Source: Paenibacillus dauci
Lineage (GTDB): Bacteria > Bacillota > Bacilli > Paenibacillales > Paenibacillaceae
DNA length: 64,000 nucleotides
Assembly (NCBI RefSeq): GCF_000971985.1
Contig: NZ_LAQQ01000002.1
Location: 62,001-126,000 of the forward strand
Reading direction: 5' to 3'
Part shown: positions 51,159 through 64,000 of the stretch, piece after piece
Position numbering within the stretch: the first letter of the stretch is position 1
Layout: each line of letters begins with the position of its first letter
The notes under the pieces: model-generated
What the model was told of the DNA's origin: nothing
Databases searched by the model: none
Seen by the model: only the letters and a program-made list of their open reading frames with translations
Program-made: the position numbers and the translations under genes

Positions 51159-52382
51159 CTATGTATTTTCTTTGGCAGCAGGAAGCTTGCGCCGCATCGG
51201 TGGCAACTTCAGATTGGTACCCCATCTCCATAGCCATTCAAAAGGCCCATAATGAAAATGTCGGAGCCAGATATGACTTCCCCACATTTGTAGACCAAAA
51301 AAGATCAGGGAAAGCAGCAACAATATTGTATAAGGCATTTGATTGATCAGGCCATGGTCTCTAAAAAATGACTCCCCGGATGGAATAAAGATACTGACAA
51401 ATACCAGCGACTGCAGCAGATAGTTGGTAAAAGCCATCCTTCCTACGGCTGCGAAAGGCCGGGTGAGAATAGACATCCGCCGGGATGAACTCATCAGAAT
51501 GATCACGAATGCAATACCGAGCGAAACCGAGAAATTAATCAGATTTTCATTGTCTAGTGCCCAGAAAGAAGTTTCGATATCAAGTATTCTCTTCTTGCCA
51601 TATATTCCTGCAGCCAGTAAAACAATAGCAATCATCCAGCCTGCAACTCGATAGCGAGGCAGTCTGCCAAAAATATTCAGACGATAAGCGAGCATACCTG
51701 CCAGAAAGAAAAAAAGATGCGGGAGAACAAACTGAAATTGATACAAAAGTTTCTTTACAATGGGATTGCTATCAAATGAGTAATCTGTTCCCCACCAGAA
51801 CAAGTTTTTAATCATATGGGTAATGTTAAACTGGATACCCTCACTCAAATTAAATGACTCTTCGTCTATATACATTAAAATTCCACTTTGCATTTCGTTG
51901 AACAATAATGTCGACAACAAGGTAAACAGCAAAAGCGGCCAGGCAGACATCGAGATAAACAGCAACAGTATGAATCCAGCCAGGGCATACATGAGCAGAA
52001 TATCGCCATGCCAAATAAAGGAAAAATGAATGTAGCCAATCAGCATCAGCACGAACATTCGTCGGAACAGCGTGAAAAATGGATTTTTGCCGCGTCTTTT
52101 TACATTGTCATAAATTAATACCATACTTATACCAAACATAAATGCAAAGAGCGGGCGCGAACTATTCTCAAAAAGCAGGCGCAGCAGATGAAGCAAAAAA
52201 TTCGTGAGTACACTATCGTCTCGAAGCGCAGGTATCAACGTATCTGTATAATGAAATGATATCCGGCTTAGGGCAGGCAGGTTCATCAAGAAAATCAGTA
52301 GTAGTGCAAAACCGCGAAGTTGATCCAATACCTGAATACGTTGATTTGATTCAATACTTGTTATCTCTTTTTCCAAACTCAT
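51159..52382 (-). CDS. DUF418 family (YeiB-like) multi-pass membrane protein, copy 2
   Basis: The 407-residue product has the same landmarks as the 24627 gene: IQVLDQLRGFALLLIFLMNL, ENSSRPLFAFMFGISMVLIYD, VGRMAFTNYLLQSLVFVSIFI, and FHYGPFEWLWRWGTN with a PPMRRK tail, and about ten helices. Acyl-transfer to a surface molecule is possible but unproven. ATG 52382 follows GGAGGAATG. It is a single-gene unit. The two copies differ most in the middle loops, so they may serve different substrates. Confidence 0.85.
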   Translation of the reverse strand: MSLEKEITSIESNQRIQVLDQLRGFALLLIFLMNLPALSRISFHYTDTLIPALRDDSVLTNFLLHLLRLLFENSSRPLFAFMFGISMVLIYDNVKRRGKNPFFTLFRRMFVLMLIGYIHFSFIWHGDILLMYALAGFILLLFISMSAWPLLLFTLLSTLLFNEMQSGILMYIDEESFNLSEGIQFNITHMIKNLFWWGTDYSFDSNPIVKKLLYQFQFVLPHLFFFLAGMLAYRLNIFGRLPRYRVAGWMIAIVLLAAGIYGKKRILDIETSFWALDNENLINFSVSLGIAFVIILMSSSRRMSILTRPFAAVGRMAFTNYLLQSLVFVSIFIPSGESFFRDHGLINQMPYTILLLLSLIFFGLQMWGSHIWLRHFHYGPFEWLWRWGTNLKLPPMRRKLPAAKENT

Positions 52383-52857
52383 TCCTCCGTAAAAAATATC
52401 TTTTTATGTAATAAAATTACTATAACGGTTTTTTCATATGAAGCCAACAGGTGCTTGAATGTATGAGTCACTTTGCATTGCATAATTAACAGAAGAGCAA
52501 CTAATCCTACTCAGCTATGACGTTCCCAAATTACCTTTAAAATACATTTTAAAATGGCAACAGTTGACCAGATAGAAGCTGCCGCTTAGAAAAGACAGGA
52601 AGGTATACCCATGAATTCTTTTGTAACATTAGCTGAATAGATGATGTAAATATGCGTATAGCCATTCTTTTATTCACATGCTGCACGGTATATTAAATGA
52701 ACAATGGAAGAGAAGTGAATTCACTGTAATATAAAAAAGCCGCCCTGTCCGGACGGCTTTTTCCATACTGATCTGTTTATGTTGAGAGAGCTAATCGTGT
52801 ACCCATCCTGATCAAAGCAGCAGCTACGACGAACTGCCACATCATTCCGATTTTCTT
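52383..52857. other. Intergenic region without supported genes
   Basis: About 475 bases between the start of the DUF418 gene and the end of the 52858 gene, both on the reverse strand. It holds a terminator (52734-52762) and short AT-rich repeats such as TTTAAAAT... TTTTAAAA near 52540-52555. Nothing else is supported. Confidence 0.4.
52734..52762 (-). terminator. Terminator downstream of the 52858 gene
   Basis: AAAAAGCCG pairs with CGGCTTTTT; on the reverse strand the T-run continues as TTTTTTATAT. Confidence 0.8.
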
Positions 52858-53925
52858 TTACAGATAAATACTTCGTGTCTTCTCCTCCCAATATTCCAGC
52901 AATTCCGGATACGCATAGAGATCTATACCCTTCTGCCGCACAATCTTCTGAGCAAAAATAGTATCGGCAAACATTCGGTTGATAATAATCTTGCCAGCCG
53001 CATGATCTCGGAAATAATCCAGCAGTTCTAACACACGGGAAAAGTCGAAATAAAGCACATAACATACATAATTCTGCAGCAGTATCCGCAGACAGTGATC
53101 ATGATAAGGCGCAGGATCAGCCGTTGTCGTCAGTTTGCTCATCACCTCGAAGACAGCCGTAAGTTCTTCTGCGCTGCCAAACCAGTCATCCACATGATGA
53201 ATCCATGATAGCGCCTCTTCCAGTCCGTCTTCCGCAGGTAGCTGCAGGCCGGTAGTTTTGCCTTCGATCGTATGCAGCAGTTCCATGGTCAGCTGCCCGG
53301 CACTCTTTATCTCGCCCGGCGAGATCACTAGCTGACCACGATAGACCGCATGATGTTCAATATAGTAGGCATGGTATCGCTCCAGATAGTCTTCTACCGT
53401 AATTCCTGTCTCCGTATGAATTAGATCCTGTCCGCAAAAGGAGAACGATTCCAGTGTCTCTCCATTCACCGGATGACTATACAGATAGAACCAGAACAGA
53501 AAGTCTCGCAGTCCGGCTCGCTGCGTATCCTTCAGACGAGTAATCTGCCCAATGTGGGACAGCTGCAGAAAGCAGTAGCTTTTCATAAAGTCATTCATGC
53601 GGTTATACGCATGGACAGGGACAATCGATAGCGTCGTATTCATCGTGAACAGCAGATAATACAGCACCATCTCTTCGTACACATCCAGCCGGGGAAAAGA
53701 CGCTGCCAGTATGGGCTGTCGGTCGGGATTGGCCGTATAATGTGGATCAGGCGGCTGAATCTCATACGCCCATTCACGGAATGTGGACTCCTCATAACCT
53801 GCAAAAAACAATTCACAGCTTCCATCTTCACAAGCGAAATAAGCCAGTTCCGATGAAGAAGAATCAGGCGGCTGTTGCTGGTATTTGATACGGATATAAT
53901 TGGTATAGATAGATGGCAGAAGCAT
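52858..53925 (-). CDS. Uncharacterised protein
   Basis: The 355-residue product starts at ATG 53925 with GGAG eight bases upstream. It is soluble, rich in aromatic residues and helical in its second half (LEEALSWIHHVDDWFGSAEEL, NYVCYVLYFDFSRVLELLDYFRD, DTIFAQKIVRQKGIDLYAYPELLEYWEEKTR). No motif of a known enzyme is visible and I do not recognise the family. Normal codon use and a good terminator say it is real. It is divergent from the GH43 gene. Confidence 0.6.
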   Translation of the reverse strand: MLLPSIYTNYIRIKYQQQPPDSSSSELAYFACEDGSCELFFAGYEESTFREWAYEIQPPDPHYTANPDRQPILAASFPRLDVYEEMVLYYLLFTMNTTLSIVPVHAYNRMNDFMKSYCFLQLSHIGQITRLKDTQRAGLRDFLFWFYLYSHPVNGETLESFSFCGQDLIHTETGITVEDYLERYHAYYIEHHAVYRGQLVISPGEIKSAGQLTMELLHTIEGKTTGLQLPAEDGLEEALSWIHHVDDWFGSAEELTAVFEVMSKLTTTADPAPYHDHCLRILLQNYVCYVLYFDFSRVLELLDYFRDHAAGKIIINRMFADTIFAQKIVRQKGIDLYAYPELLEYWEEKTRSIYL

Positions 53926-54152
53926 AGATAGCACTCCATTTCTGTATATGGATTACTCGGGGTCAGGATTAATCATTGCATCTATTATAGCGTACCTCCC
54001 CGGATGATATTTAGTGACGGTGAAGCAGTGTGCTGAATAGACAGTATGGTGGCAGCCTATACAGCTGTTGATGTGGCGAGTGACTGTATTGCTGTGCAGG
54101 ATAGTGGTATACTTCTTTAAAATGAAAACGTATCCAAAAGGAGCTGATCGCG

Positions 54153-55163
54153 ATGTCTGCCTATAATGCCGCTTCGGATGTGCATCATCCGCAAAAGGGT
54201 CATCGTCTGGAAGATATTCCTGCCCATGATCCATTTGTGCTGACAGATACACAGCAGCAGCTATATTACCTGTATACCGGAGGATCGCCGAAATGGAACG
54301 GGATGGATCGTTATGGTGTGCTACTCTACCGAAGCACCGATCTGACGGAATGGGAAGGACCGTATACGGTCTTTGCGATTCCGGACGGCGTATGGGCACA
54401 TCCGCAGCATGGAGCATGGGCACCCGAGGTGCATGAATACGAGGGGCGCTACTATCTATTCGTGACACTACATAACAATGAGCGTCCGCTGACAGGCGAG
54501 CCGGTTCATGGTTACAGCAAGCACTGGCGAGGTATGGTGATGGCAGTCAGCGATTCTCCGGAAGGGCCATTTGAGCTGATACACCGGGATAGACCAGTGC
54601 TGCCGGAGACGATGATGACGCTGGATGGAACGCTTTACCGGGACCCAAGCGGCGCACCATGGATGGTCTACTGCCATGAATGGATTCAGACGATCGACGG
54701 CACGATCGAGGCAGTTCGCTTAACAGAAGATCTGTCGGCAGTGGTAGGCGAGCCGATCCATTTGTTTGGTGCTTCATCGGCACCATGGATTCGGGAAGCG
54801 GCTGCGGCATCGTCATCCACCATGGAGGCAGCTGCCGTGCAGCAGGAAAGGGAAATTCCGGTATATGTCAGCGATGGTTGTCAGCTGTACCGCACATCCG
54901 GCGATGAGCTGATTATGCTCTGGTCGAGCTATGAAGGAGACAGCTATGTACAGACGATGGCGCGTTCCCTGACCGGTGAGCTGGCAGGTCCATGGGAACA
55001 GCTGGAGCCGCTAATCAGGGAGGACAGCGGGCACGGTATGCTGTTTCGTACGCTGGAAGGCAGCTGGATGCTGATTCTCCATCGTTCTTTCCAAATGCCG
55101 GACTCCAGATGCTTCCTGTATGAGATGGAAGACACAGGCGATCATTTTCGGGTAAAAAGGTAA
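54153..55163 (+). CDS. Glycoside hydrolase family 43 enzyme
   Basis: The 336-residue product has the five-bladed propeller of GH43: IPAHDPFVLTDTQQQLYYLYTGG near 22 (general base Asp), GVWAHPQHGAWAPEVHEYEGRYYLFVTL near 75-105, MTLDGTLYRDPSGAPWMVYCHEW near 150 (second Asp region), and DSGHGMLFRTLEGSWMLILHRS near 295. GH43 enzymes are beta-xylosidases, alpha-arabinofuranosidases or arabinanases. No signal peptide is seen, so it acts on imported oligosaccharides. ATG 54153 follows AAAGGAG. The ara operon and GH53 gene in the same window make arabino-oligosaccharides the likely substrate. Confidence 0.85.
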   Translation: MSAYNAASDVHHPQKGHRLEDIPAHDPFVLTDTQQQLYYLYTGGSPKWNGMDRYGVLLYRSTDLTEWEGPYTVFAIPDGVWAHPQHGAWAPEVHEYEGRYYLFVTLHNNERPLTGEPVHGYSKHWRGMVMAVSDSPEGPFELIHRDRPVLPETMMTLDGTLYRDPSGAPWMVYCHEWIQTIDGTIEAVRLTEDLSAVVGEPIHLFGASSAPWIREAAAASSSTMEAAAVQQEREIPVYVSDGCQLYRTSGDELIMLWSSYEGDSYVQTMARSLTGELAGPWEQLEPLIREDSGHGMLFRTLEGSWMLILHRSFQMPDSRCFLYEMEDTGDHFRVKR

Positions 55164-55523
55164 AAGAAAATGCACAGTAGCGACAGATGATATCGCGCAC
55201 CTGCATCCTGCAACGTACCTTCAAGCAAGCAAATGCGCCTGATTTCAACATAGGAACGGGAATATACCTGTTTTTTCTGGATAACTGAGTTAAACCGTCG
55301 GTTTTGTATTATTAATGTTATATGGGTAAACTTCTCACTTTTTTTTCCAACTGCATATGGTTTATAATTAGGAGACAAATGTCGATAAAATTTTAACAGT
55401 GTAGTTATTTTCGTTATAATGTATACAGAAAAGGGATGTTCCTGAGTGGAGCCTTGCTTCTTGTATCACCTAAGCGGGAGGGCCTGCTCTTTTTTGCAAA
55501 TATAAGAGATAAGGAAGGTTTTT
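55164..55523 (+). promoter_or_regulatory. Upstream region and promoter of mqo
   Basis: TTAACA (55393-55398) and TATAAT (55415-55420), 16 bases apart, give the best promoter. A leader of about 95 bases follows and contains the hairpin at 55473-55495. No gene is visible in the rest. Confidence 0.5.
55473..55495 (+). terminator. Possible attenuator hairpin in the mqo leader
   Basis: AGCGGG (55473-55478) pairs with CCTGCT (55483-55488, one G-U) and CTTTTTT follows, inside the leader and 29 bases before the start codon. Confidence 0.4.
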
Positions 55524-57074
55524 ATGAGCAGCATACAGAAAAAAACAGACATTATCTTAATTGGTGCCGGAGTCATGAGTGCGACGCTGGGATCATTGCT
55601 GAAAGAGTTAGCACCGGAGTGGGAAATTAAAGTGTTTGAGAAACTCGCAAGCGCTGGAGAAGAAAGCTCCAACGAATGGAATAATGCGGGTACAGGTCAT
55701 GCTGCCCTATGCGAGCTGAACTATACGACCGAGAAACCGGACGGTTCGGTAGATATCAGCAAGGCGGTACAGATCAATGAGCAATTCCAGCTGTCCCGGC
55801 AATTCTGGTCCTTCCTGGTGAAGAGCAATCTGATCCGCAATCCACAGGACTTTATCAAGCCTATCCCTCATATGAGTCTGGTCATGGGCGAGAAAAATGT
55901 ATCTTTTCTGAACAAAAGATTTAAAGCGCTATCAAAACTGCCATTGTTCGAAGGTATGGAGTATTCGGACGATCCGAACAAGCTCAAAGAGTGGATTCCG
56001 CTCATTATGGAAGGTCGCTCGTCCAACGAGCCGATTGCAGCGACCAAGATCGATTCCGGTACGGACGTGAACTTTGGTGCGCTGACACGCATGCTGTTCG
56101 ATCATCTCAAAAGCAAAAATGTAGAGATTCATTATAAACATAGCATCAAAGATATCAAGCGTACGAGCGATGGTCTGTGGTCTGTCAAAGTGCAGAACCT
56201 GGATAACGGTAAAGTGGAGCATCATATTACCAAGTTTATCTTTATCGGTGCTGGCGGCGGCAGTCTGCCCCTGCTGCAGAAAACAGGCATTCCCGAGTCC
56301 CGTTATATCGGAGGCTTCCCGGTCAGTGGACTGTTCATGGTCTGCAACAACCCGGATGTAGTCGCCCGCCATCATGCCAAAGTATATGGCAAAGCCAAGG
56401 TCGGTGCACCGCCGATGTCGGTACCGCATCTGGATACCCGCTATATCGGGAACAAGAAGGCATTGCTGTTCGGTCCATTCGCCGGATTCTCGCCGAAGTT
56501 CCTGAAGACCGGCTCCAATCTCGATCTAATCGGATCGGTCAAGCCGAATAATCTGTTCACGATGCTGGCTGCTGGTGCCAAGGAAATGGGACTGACCAAG
56601 TATCTGATCCAGCAGGTCATGCTGTCCAATGACAAACGACTGGAAGAACTGCGCGAATTTATTCCTGATGCCAAGCTGGACGAATGGGAGATTGTCGTCG
56701 CCGGTCAGCGTGTACAGGTAATCAAGGATACACCTAGCGGCAAAGGAACCCTGCAGTTCGGTACGGAAGTAGTCAGTGCGGCAGACGGTTCTGTCGCTGC
56801 GCTGCTGGGCGCTTCTCCAGGCGCTTCGACAGCGGTACATGTCATGCTGGAAGTACTGCAAAGATGCTTCCCGCAGCGGATGAACGAGTGGGAACCGAAG
56901 ATTAAGGAGATGATTCCTTCCTACGGCATAGCACTGGCAGATCATCCTGAGATGTTCCATGAAATCTTCGCGTCTACTACCCAAACGCTGGAATTGAGCG
57001 AAGAAAAGCACCCCAGTATTGACTCTCTGAAAATGGTCACCGAGCCCAAGGTATTTGGAGAACCGGTTAAATAA
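55524..57074 (+). CDS. mqo: Malate:quinone oxidoreductase
   Basis: The 516-residue product is Mqo: [20 protein letters not shown] near 10 (FAD binding), [21 protein letters not shown] near 50, [54 protein letters not shown] near 300 and [28 protein letters not shown] near 430. It is a peripheral membrane FAD enzyme that oxidises malate and reduces menaquinone, bypassing malate dehydrogenase. ATG 55524 follows AAGGAAGG. It is a single-gene unit with a possible attenuator in its leader. Confidence 0.95.
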   Translation: MSSIQKKTDIILIGAGVMSATLGSLLKELAPEWEIKVFEKLASAGEESSNEWNNAGTGHAALCELNYTTEKPDGSVDISKAVQINEQFQLSRQFWSFLVKSNLIRNPQDFIKPIPHMSLVMGEKNVSFLNKRFKALSKLPLFEGMEYSDDPNKLKEWIPLIMEGRSSNEPIAATKIDSGTDVNFGALTRMLFDHLKSKNVEIHYKHSIKDIKRTSDGLWSVKVQNLDNGKVEHHITKFIFIGAGGGSLPLLQKTGIPESRYIGGFPVSGLFMVCNNPDVVARHHAKVYGKAKVGAPPMSVPHLDTRYIGNKKALLFGPFAGFSPKFLKTGSNLDLIGSVKPNNLFTMLAAGAKEMGLTKYLIQQVMLSNDKRLEELREFIPDAKLDEWEIVVAGQRVQVIKDTPSGKGTLQFGTEVVSAADGSVAALLGASPGASTAVHVMLEVLQRCFPQRMNEWEPKIKEMIPSYGIALADHPEMFHEIFASTTQTLELSEEKHPSIDSLKMVTEPKVFGEPVK

Positions 57075-57165
57075 CGATCCAAACGTCAAGACAAACAGTC
57101 TATTCCCGTCTGGCTGCAGGTCATGCCTATACCCGAACGTGAACAACAGAAAACAGGTTCCAAAT

Positions 57166-57198
57166 GAACCCCCTTCAGCCCAAGAGCTAAGGGGGTTC
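57166..57198 (+). terminator. Terminator after mqo
   Basis: GAACCCCCTT (57166-57175) pairs with AAGGGGGTTC (57189-57198). The tail TGTCTGTAT is only partly T-rich. Confidence 0.65.
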
Positions 57199-57360
57199 TG
57201 TCTGTATAGGCATAAGTTATGGATGCCATACCCTGGGCATCACGCTAAAAGTAAAAGCAAAATGCACTGCTGGCTCCAAATGATTGCCTAAGCACACAAA
57301 ATGTTGCAATCTTCTCATGTCCCGGACGATAAGCGTCTGCTATATTGATCATGGTTATGA

Positions 57361-57375
57361 TGTAAGCGCTTTACA
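57361..57375 (+). promoter_or_regulatory. CcpA cre site of the GH53 gene
   Basis: TGTAAGCGCTTTACA is a palindrome around its central base and a full match to the cre pattern, 43 bases upstream of the start codon. Glucose repression of the galactanase is expected. Confidence 0.8.
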
Positions 57376-57379
57376 TTAA

Positions 57380-61393
<4,014 letters not shown>

Positions 61394-61449
61394 AAACAAA
61401 GGCTGAAGTAGCAGCTGATTCAGGAGATCTACAGCAGAAGAAACAGAAG

Positions 61450-61495
61450 AAGCCTGTTCGTTTGACCAACGCGGTCAATCGAACAGGCTTTTTTT
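61450..61495 (+). terminator. Terminator of the GH53 gene
   Basis: AAGCCTGTTCG pairs with CGAACAGGCTT, with TTGACC/GGTCAA pairing inside, and seven T follow. Confidence 0.9.
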
Positions 61496-61570
61496 GATCG
61501 TCAAATATACATTTTCATACGCTACTCAACATAATATTCTGAATAGTTAACTTGAATATATTGAGACAGA

Positions 61571-62779
61571 TTATTGTTTAGCTGTTACCAATCGATCTTC
61601 CATACTAGTCACATTATAAAGGCTGGAATTTGCCTTGTCAGTCATATACTTTTGAAAAAATGAAAGTTCAATTCCCGTCATTTTATAAAAGAACTCAATA
61701 TCTACATTCCATTCATCCTCAATCATCTGGCGTAGATCTAGCATTCCTTTGGTCGCAATAAGATCTATAATAGTCTTGATTCGGGTAGGTTTTGGAACAG
61801 GCAGCACCTCGTCCAAGGGCTCGATTTGCAAATAACTCTTGCGATGCAGTGCAGCATAGAAGTTATGGCGTTCCCGAGTATCAATAATGCCAAGGTGGGC
61901 TGCTCGATACCCGAGTGCCTGAATCGAAGTATTCCATTTTTTTTTCAAATCGATATAACTGTCTGGCTGAGTAGGCCGCTTAACATTTTTCATATCTGAG
62001 ATAAATTCAGCTTCTGGCAGCAGGAATGCACCAGCAAACAAATTTGCTTCCTCTTCGATAGTTTTATGTTCTTTACGGTCCATGTGAGTAAATTCCATAC
62101 GATAATGCAACAATAAGTGTCCTAATTCATGAGCGATATCAAAATGTCTCCGTACAGATGAACGCTTTAGATTACCAAGTATAATATAAGGTCGATTATT
62201 TTGTGTCCAGAGACTGTACGCATCAATCTTTTCGCCAATAGCTTTTTCAAAAATAAACACACCGCTTTTTTCGATTAGGAATATTAGGTCCTTATTATGA
62301 TCTTTGGCCATTCCAAGGCTAGTTCGTGCGAGTTCAGCCACCCGGTAAATTTGGGTTGTTCGGTCATCCTGTGACGCATTGAGATAAGCGATTACTTCAT
62401 CTCTTAAATGGATAATCTGAAGTGAGGGAATTCGTACACCGGATGTAATATCATCTATAAAGGCGTCTAAATACTCTACATGCTTGGCTTCTGCCTGCGT
62501 TTTATAAATTGTATTCAGAATTTTTGAACGGTAGGCAATATTAGTGATGTTAATATTAGCCGATTTTGTTCCGGTAGCAAGCTTGTCTTGATGATAAAAA
62601 TATTTGTTTTTTACATGAAAAATGCGCTTTAATTCATTAATAGTCTGCAATTTTGGGGCAGTATATTCGTTCTCATACTGCCAGACTGCCTGCTCTGTGA
62701 CTCCGAGCATTTCAGCGAGTTGCTTTCTTGAATATCCGTGCATGATTCGTAGATTGGTCAGATTAGAACCAATGAACAT
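61571..62779 (-). CDS. XRE helix-turn-helix plus ImmA/IrrE metallopeptidase
   Basis: The 402-residue product joins an XRE DNA-binding domain (~5-62: LTNLRIMHGYSRKQLAEMLGVTEQAVWQYENEYTAPKLQT) to an ImmA/IrrE zinc peptidase (HFDIAHELGHLLLHY near 210-224, then EEEANLFAGAFLLPEAEF with the third ligand Glu). In such fusions the peptidase cleaves a partner or repressor, as in ImmA of ICEBs1 or the Zn-peptidase antitoxins. ATG 62779 follows AAGGAG. It is 40 bases after the gene at 62820, so the two form an operon. Role as antitoxin or stress switch is inferred. Confidence 0.88.
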   Translation of the reverse strand: MFIGSNLTNLRIMHGYSRKQLAEMLGVTEQAVWQYENEYTAPKLQTINELKRIFHVKNKYFYHQDKLATGTKSANINITNIAYRSKILNTIYKTQAEAKHVEYLDAFIDDITSGVRIPSLQIIHLRDEVIAYLNASQDDRTTQIYRVAELARTSLGMAKDHNKDLIFLIEKSGVFIFEKAIGEKIDAYSLWTQNNRPYIILGNLKRSSVRRHFDIAHELGHLLLHYRMEFTHMDRKEHKTIEEEANLFAGAFLLPEAEFISDMKNVKRPTQPDSYIDLKKKWNTSIQALGYRAAHLGIIDTRERHNFYAALHRKSYLQIEPLDEVLPVPKPTRIKTIIDLIATKGMLDLRQMIEDEWNVDIEFFYKMTGIELSFFQKYMTDKANSSLYNVTSMEDRLVTAKQ

Positions 62780-62819
62780 GCCGCTTCACTCCTTGTTTGA
62801 ATGACCACAATATACATTC

Positions 62820-63575
62820 TTAATTTTGTTTTTCTTCTTCTATGATGCCGATATCGAATGCAGCAGGGTCCATAATATCTTCATCTGCTTCTGGTGCAAA
62901 TATCTCGAGGTCTTCATCATCCAGTTCTGCACCTGAGATTAGAGAAGACAGATCCTCAACCAAATAAGCGATATTATCTTCTGGATTAGGCATATAATGT
63001 GTTATGGCAGAGATTTGGTGTGCATCATCCAGCGTATAAGTAAGAATATGAAATTCATTATAAGAGGCCTTGAAATGCTCCAATTCATCACGTATTTGAT
63101 TTTCCCGTATAAAAGAAAAAGTCAGCTGTTCCAATTGTTCTTCAAATTGCATAGATTGTTGAACAGATTGTTGCAGTGGGAATTCAACGTTTTTATTAAT
63201 TTTTGATAATTCGTGAAGATAGGTTCGATTAGCCTTTTGGGAATCAGTGACTATAGGCAAGCTGGCTTGAGCAAAATGATTGGGATTAAAGTAAGCTGCA
63301 TTTTTAATAAGAAAAAGAATTTTAGACTCATCATGAATGAATTGCAAATAATCCCAAGTGAGTCCAGCTTTCGATTTCTTATATGTAAATCCAAGCTCCT
63401 CGCATTCATCAGCAACTTTACTTTCAATAAAATTACCTTTTGTCCATGCAAAAGCAGAGCTGATTTTCATATGTGCTCTACGATCTTTACGATGTTCGAT
63501 ATAGTCACGATACCCACTGACAATTGCATCTACAATCATTTGGCTATGAGTCTGCTTAAACTTATACTGATCCAT
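62820..63575 (-). CDS. Unknown protein paired with an ImmA/IrrE peptidase
   Basis: The 251-residue product starts at ATG 63575 after GGAG (a GTG at 63584 is also in frame). The N-terminal ~100 residues contain MIVDAIVSGYRDYIEHRKDRRAHMK, then FIESKVADECEELGFTYKKSKAGLTWDYL and KILFLIKNAAYFNP, and a long acidic C-terminal tail (DEDLEIFAPEADEDIMDP). I think of DUF5986-like proteins but am not sure. It is the first gene of an operon with the peptidase downstream, which suggests a toxin/antitoxin-like or regulator/protease pair. The acidic tail could mimic DNA or be the peptidase's target. Confidence 0.55.
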   Translation of the reverse strand: MDQYKFKQTHSQMIVDAIVSGYRDYIEHRKDRRAHMKISSAFAWTKGNFIESKVADECEELGFTYKKSKAGLTWDYLQFIHDESKILFLIKNAAYFNPNHFAQASLPIVTDSQKANRTYLHELSKINKNVEFPLQQSVQQSMQFEEQLEQLTFSFIRENQIRDELEHFKASYNEFHILTYTLDDAHQISAITHYMPNPEDNIAYLVEDLSSLISGAELDDEDLEIFAPEADEDIMDPAAFDIGIIEEEKQN

Positions 63576-63658
63576 TATTTTCACTCCAATCGCAAGTATA
63601 AAGGCTATTTTATTTTAGCCTAATTTAATAACGATAGAAATGATTTTTTTTGAAAATT

Positions 63659-64000
63659 TTAAAGTGACTGCTGTCGATCCTGCTCCAGCTTCTGCAGCAA
63701 TCTCTCTTCCGTACCCGATCCGGGGACCGGAACGAAAAAGCACCAGTGCAGTCCTGGATTATTATCAATAACAGCGGTGTAGTGAATCGTGAACTCCATG
63801 ATCTGGTCGTCTTCCAGCTGATACCGCGCAGTAGTTACGCGCTTTTGCTGAATCTCGTACTTGTCCCATAGTGAAGCGAATATATCGCTGTCCTGCAGCA
63901 GTTTATCGAACCGATCCATATAGACGGGGTCCTTCTGATAATCTTCAAAACGTGTACGCATAATGGCTACGCTGTAACGTGCAAATTCTTCCCAGTTCAG
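63659..64000 (-). CDS. C-terminal part of an MmyB-like XRE regulator, 5' end beyond the window
   Basis: The frame continues through the window edge (LNWEEFARYSVAIM precedes the first internal Met), so the start and the helix-turn-helix are outside. The 113 visible residues match the MmyB-like ligand-binding domain C-terminus: FARYSVAIMRTRFEDY... FASLWDKYEIQQKRVTTARYQL... FTIHYTAVIDNNPGLHWCFFVPVPGSGTEERLLQKL. It is of the same family as the regulator at 11182. It is 84 bases upstream of the ImmA pair on the same strand. Confidence 0.75.
   Translation of the reverse strand: MNWEEFARYSVAIMRTRFEDYQKDPVYMDRFDKLLQDSDIFASLWDKYEIQQKRVTTARYQLEDDQIMEFTIHYTAVIDNNPGLHWCFFVPVPGSGTEERLLQKLEQDRQQSL

Overview
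The window looks like a chromosome segment of a low-to-mid GC Gram-positive of the order Bacillales, most likely Paenibacillus or a close relative. The reasons are strong AGGAGG-type ribosome binding sites, sigma-A promoters, hairpin/T-run terminators, a GntR-type AraR with its TGTACGTACA boxes, CcpA cre sites, and large exported proteins ending in three S-layer homology (SLH) repeats. This is inferred from gene content; no ribosomal RNA or other marker gene is present.

Layout. 1-458: end of a YndJ-like membrane gene. About 480-7600: a visibly AT-rich island carrying an Abi/AbiF-type HEPN gene preceded by a probable small structured RNA, an unknown small gene, and a three-gene operon of SIR2 NADase, small middle component and DUF3732 SMC-like ATPase. 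This matches an ABC-three-component (ABC-3C) conflict system and is the best candidate for an unusual biological system here. 7.7-17.2 kb: an ABC-F ATPase, a YcaQ-type DNA glycosylase, an XRE/MmyB regulator, two flavodoxin-fold quinone/NAD(P)H reductases, a RidA protein and a diguanylate cyclase. 17.4-21.4 kb: a Tn554-type transposon (tnpA, tnpB, tnpC, plus a YolD-like gene) lying against the 3' end of a 5'-truncated gene. 21.9-28.7 kb: a TetR-DUF4260 operon with two operators, GNAT, SunI-like protein, DUF418 protein, LtrA and AlkA.

28.8-34 kb: three transporters with readable control regions. The SLC45 sugar permease has two LacI-type operators. The Mef-type macrolide efflux pump sits behind an 8-codon leader peptide (MIHSMRLR) and a terminator hairpin. 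The CycA-like amino acid permease sits behind a single-aptamer glycine riboswitch. 34-41 kb: an SLH/fibronectin-III surface protein, a TetR regulator, an alpha/beta hydrolase with a double operator in its promoter, and a methyltransferase-TPR protein.

42-47.6 kb: the L-arabinose module, araR divergent from araB-araD-araA. Together with a GH43 enzyme (54.2 kb) and an SLH-anchored GH53 endo-galactanase under a cre site (57.4 kb) it forms a theme: cutting arabinan/galactan side chains of pectin outside the cell and using the arabinose inside, under AraR and carbon-catabolite control. 47.6-57 kb also holds a LysR-tautomerase-carboxymuconolactone decarboxylase group, a secreted sugar dehydrogenase followed by 19 exact GGTGACA repeats, a second DUF418 paralogue and malate:quinone oxidoreductase. 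61.5-64 kb: an XRE-ImmA/IrrE metallopeptidase with an upstream partner of unknown function, and the 3' end of another MmyB-type regulator.
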